Positions 62,461 to 64,000 of a stretch of DNA of 64,000 bases are shown here, piece by piece. Both the position numbers and the translations under genes were made by a program. The notes under the pieces were generated by a model that made no database searches, was not told where the DNA came from, and saw only the letters and a program-made list of their open reading frames with translations. The stretch comes from Flavobacterium daemonense (GTDB lineage Bacteria > Bacteroidota > Bacteroidia > Flavobacteriales > Flavobacteriaceae), in the NCBI RefSeq assembly GCF_007341385.1, contig NZ_VJYD01000013.1:1-64000 (forward strand), written 5' to 3'. The first letter of the stretch is position 1, and every line of letters starts with the position of its first letter.

Positions 62461-63159
62461 TTACTTCTTAAGTCGATCAGAAAGTTCTCTTTTATAAGTA
62501 ATTCCAATAGGCAGTTTTTCATGTTTAATGATCACAAAATCTTTTTCGGTTTCTTCAATTTTATCCAATGCTACGATATACGATTTGTGAATTCGTATAA
62601 AGTTCCTTTCGGGCAGGCATTTCTCAAATTCAGTTGTTGTTATCGAAGCTAAATACGTTCGTTTTAACGTATGCAGTTTCACATAATTTCCAAAACTCTG
62701 AGCATATAAAAGCTGATCCAATTCGATATCAATAAAAAAACCATCAACTTTGACACTAACTGAATTTATTGCAGCTTCTTCTTCCTTGACTTTTACATTT
62801 TCTGTCGAAAAAAATCGGTCAACCGCTTTCAAAAATCTTGGAAAATAAATAGGTTTCAACAAATAATCAATTACGCCATAATCATAACTTTCAAGCGCAA
62901 ATTCAGAATAAGCTGTCGTTAAAATTGTCTTAGGGTGATTTGGAATAATTTTCAATAGTTCCATTCCCGAAATCTCAGGCATATTGATATCCAAAAACAT
63001 CAAATCGACCTGATTTTCACGCAGATAATCCATTGCTTCAATTCCGTTATAACCTTGAAAAACCAATTCTAATTGCGGATTCTGCTTGATATAATTCGCC
63101 AAAACGTAATGCGCCGCTGGCTCATCATCAACAATAATACATTTTTTTGGCTCTTTCAT
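62461..63159 (-). CDS. LytTR-family response regulator
   Basis: 232 residues. The receiver domain (about 5-125) has the acidic pocket IIVDDE (D11/D12) and the phosphoacceptor D57 in MFLDINMPE. A LytTR DNA-binding domain (about 135-232) follows, including LYAQSFGNYVKLH and FIRIHKSYIVALDKI. It is partner of the histidine kinase encoded directly upstream; start and stop overlap by 1 nt. Targets are unknown. Confidence 0.94.
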   Translation of the reverse strand: MKEPKKCIIVDDEPAAHYVLANYIKQNPQLELVFQGYNGIEAMDYLRENQVDLMFLDINMPEISGMELLKIIPNHPKTILTTAYSEFALESYDYGVIDYLLKPIYFPRFLKAVDRFFSTENVKVKEEEAAINSVSVKVDGFFIDIELDQLLYAQSFGNYVKLHTLKRTYLASITTTEFEKCLPERNFIRIHKSYIVALDKIEETEKDFVIIKHEKLPIGITYKRELSDRLKK

Positions 63160-64000
63160 TATACAAACTTTTTCAGCTGCAGTTTCAAATCAATTATATA
63201 CGTTTTTTTATCGTCTTGAATGTCTAATTTATAGTCTTTTCCATAAATCAAATTCAGTCTCTCAATAGTATTTTTTAAGCCAATTTTAGTTGAAACAACA
63301 TCGGTTTTTTTCGTCGGAATTGAATTTACAACGTGCAAATGCAACAAACCATTTTCAACCGTAATAAAGATTCTCACAAAACATTTTTCGATAGCACAAG
63401 TTCCGTGTTTAAAAGCATTTTCTATAAAAGCGATTAAAAGCATTGGCGACACTTTATAGGCGTTTTCATTGTCGATTTTACAATCATAAGTAATATCACA
63501 ACGATAGCCAACACGTTCTTTTTCGAGCTGTACATAACTGTTTATAAACTCCAATTCATCTTCTAAAGTTACGCATTGTTTGTTATTGCTTTCAAGCTGA
63601 TAACGCATTAATTGCGAAACTTTCATAATCAAATCAGGAGTTCGGTCAGGAAATTCCAGGCTAATTCCGTAAAGCGTATTAAAAGTATTGAATAAAAAAT
63701 GCGGATTCAATTGTCCTTTTAGCGAATTCAACTGCATTTGGTTGAATAGCAACGTTTCATCAGTATGTTTTCTGTGGATTCTGTAAAATTTAAAAACAAT
63801 AATTGGGCTTAAAATACAAACCAAAGTTCCTAAAACACTCGCTAATTGATAAATATAACTTCTTTGATGCGAGTTTTGATACAAACGGCAATTGCTGAAC
63901 ATATCAAGCATTGTAATCTCATAAAGAATGACGGAAAACACAAAAACACCAAAAAGAGTCAGAAAAATATAGGTTATAGGACGTTGTGTTTTGAATAATA
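63159..64000 (-). CDS. LytS/YehU-type sensor histidine kinase, partial at window end
   Basis: The reading frame stays open from 63941 (an internal GTG) to the window edge at 64000, so the N-terminus continues outside. The visible part has membrane segments (upstream of 63941 a run reading IFLTLFGVFVFS, then YIYQLASVLGTLVCILSPIIVF), the LNPHFLFNTFNTLYGIS phosphoacceptor motif (His) and IENAFKHG of the catalytic domain. It belongs to the histidine kinases that pair with LytTR regulators; the regulator gene overlaps by 1 nt. The full length is not known here. Confidence 0.9.
   Translation of the reverse strand, partial: LFKTQRPITYIFLTLFGVFVFSVILYEITMLDMFSNCRLYQNSHQRSYIYQLASVLGTLVCILSPIIVFKFYRIHRKHTDETLLFNQMQLNSLKGQLNPHFLFNTFNTLYGISLEFPDRTPDLIMKVSQLMRYQLESNNKQCVTLEDELEFINSYVQLEKERVGYRCDITYDCKIDNENAYKVSPMLLIAFIENAFKHGTCAIEKCFVRIFITVENGLLHLHVVNSIPTKKTDVVSTKIGLKNTIERLNLIYGKDYKLDIQDDKKTYIIDLKLQLKKFV

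Noticed and set aside
1..64000. tRNA, rRNA or prophage genes
   Set aside because: I found no sequence with tRNA cloverleaf arms, rRNA stretches, integrase, transposase or phage structural genes.

Overview
The window looks like a chromosomal segment of a Flavobacterium-type bacterium (Bacteroidota, Flavobacteriaceae). The evidence is its low G+C, two SusC/SusD pairs, promoters with the Bacteroidota -7 box TAnnTTTG, no clear Shine-Dalgarno sequences, and many short palindromic intergenic repeats. About 57 kb form one large pectin-utilisation locus, with activities expected for homogalacturonan and rhamnogalacturonan I. A short chromosomal tail follows.

Layout. (1) 0.4-10.9 kb, minus strand: GH28, GH43-like, PL22-type oligogalacturonate lyase, GH105, DUF4861 protein, L-rhamnose mutarotase, another GH43-like enzyme and an SGNH acetylesterase. 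(2) 11.2-22.1 kb, minus: two tandem SusC-SusD import pairs. (3) 22.5-31.2 kb, plus: GH106 rhamnosidase, GH105, GH2 and an esterase-GH43 fusion, tightly coupled. (4) 31.3-33.2 kb: three small non-carbohydrate genes that interrupt the locus. (5) 33.4-43.2 kb, minus: CE12, GH28, a PL10-CE8 fusion, GH43, GH105, an esterase and a lipoprotein GH28. (6) 43.5 kb, plus: a LacI-family regulator. (7) 44.8-56.0 kb, minus: the uronate pathway UxaA, UxaB, Eda, KdgK, UxaC, KduD, KduI and two ExuT-like transporters. (8) 56.3 kb: a stand-alone esterase. (9) 57.7-64.0 kb: non-pectin genes, namely a receiver-like protein, a 2H phosphoesterase, an AraC regulator, two SDRs, a PepSY-like protein, and a LytTR response regulator with its histidine kinase, which runs off the window.

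Inferred workflow. Methyl and acetyl esterases, PL10 and GH28 cut pectin. SusCD pairs import the oligomers. Exported GH105, GH106, GH2, GH43, GH28 and PL22 enzymes reduce them to monosaccharides. ExuT proteins carry uronates to the cytoplasm. UxaC-UxaB-UxaA (saturated galacturonate) and KduI-KduD (unsaturated product) converge on KDG, which KdgK and Eda turn into pyruvate and glyceraldehyde-3-phosphate.

Two regulatory codes can be read from the DNA. A 17-bp direct repeat of the type ACAGGAnnnnACAGGAn lies exactly 21 nt upstream of a -7 box at five places (10.9, 11.1, 16.3, 22.1 and 22.4 kb). It ties the SusCD pairs, the rhamnosidase operon and the SGNH esterase into one regulon, and one copy appears to drive a terminator-bounded transcript of about 100 nt with no gene (candidate small RNA). 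A LacI-type operator (TGTAATCGATTACA) directly abuts the -7 box of the third GH28, of kduI-kduD-uxaC and of the exuT pair, which suggests repression by the LacI protein encoded beside it. The regulator of the first regulon is not visibly encoded here.
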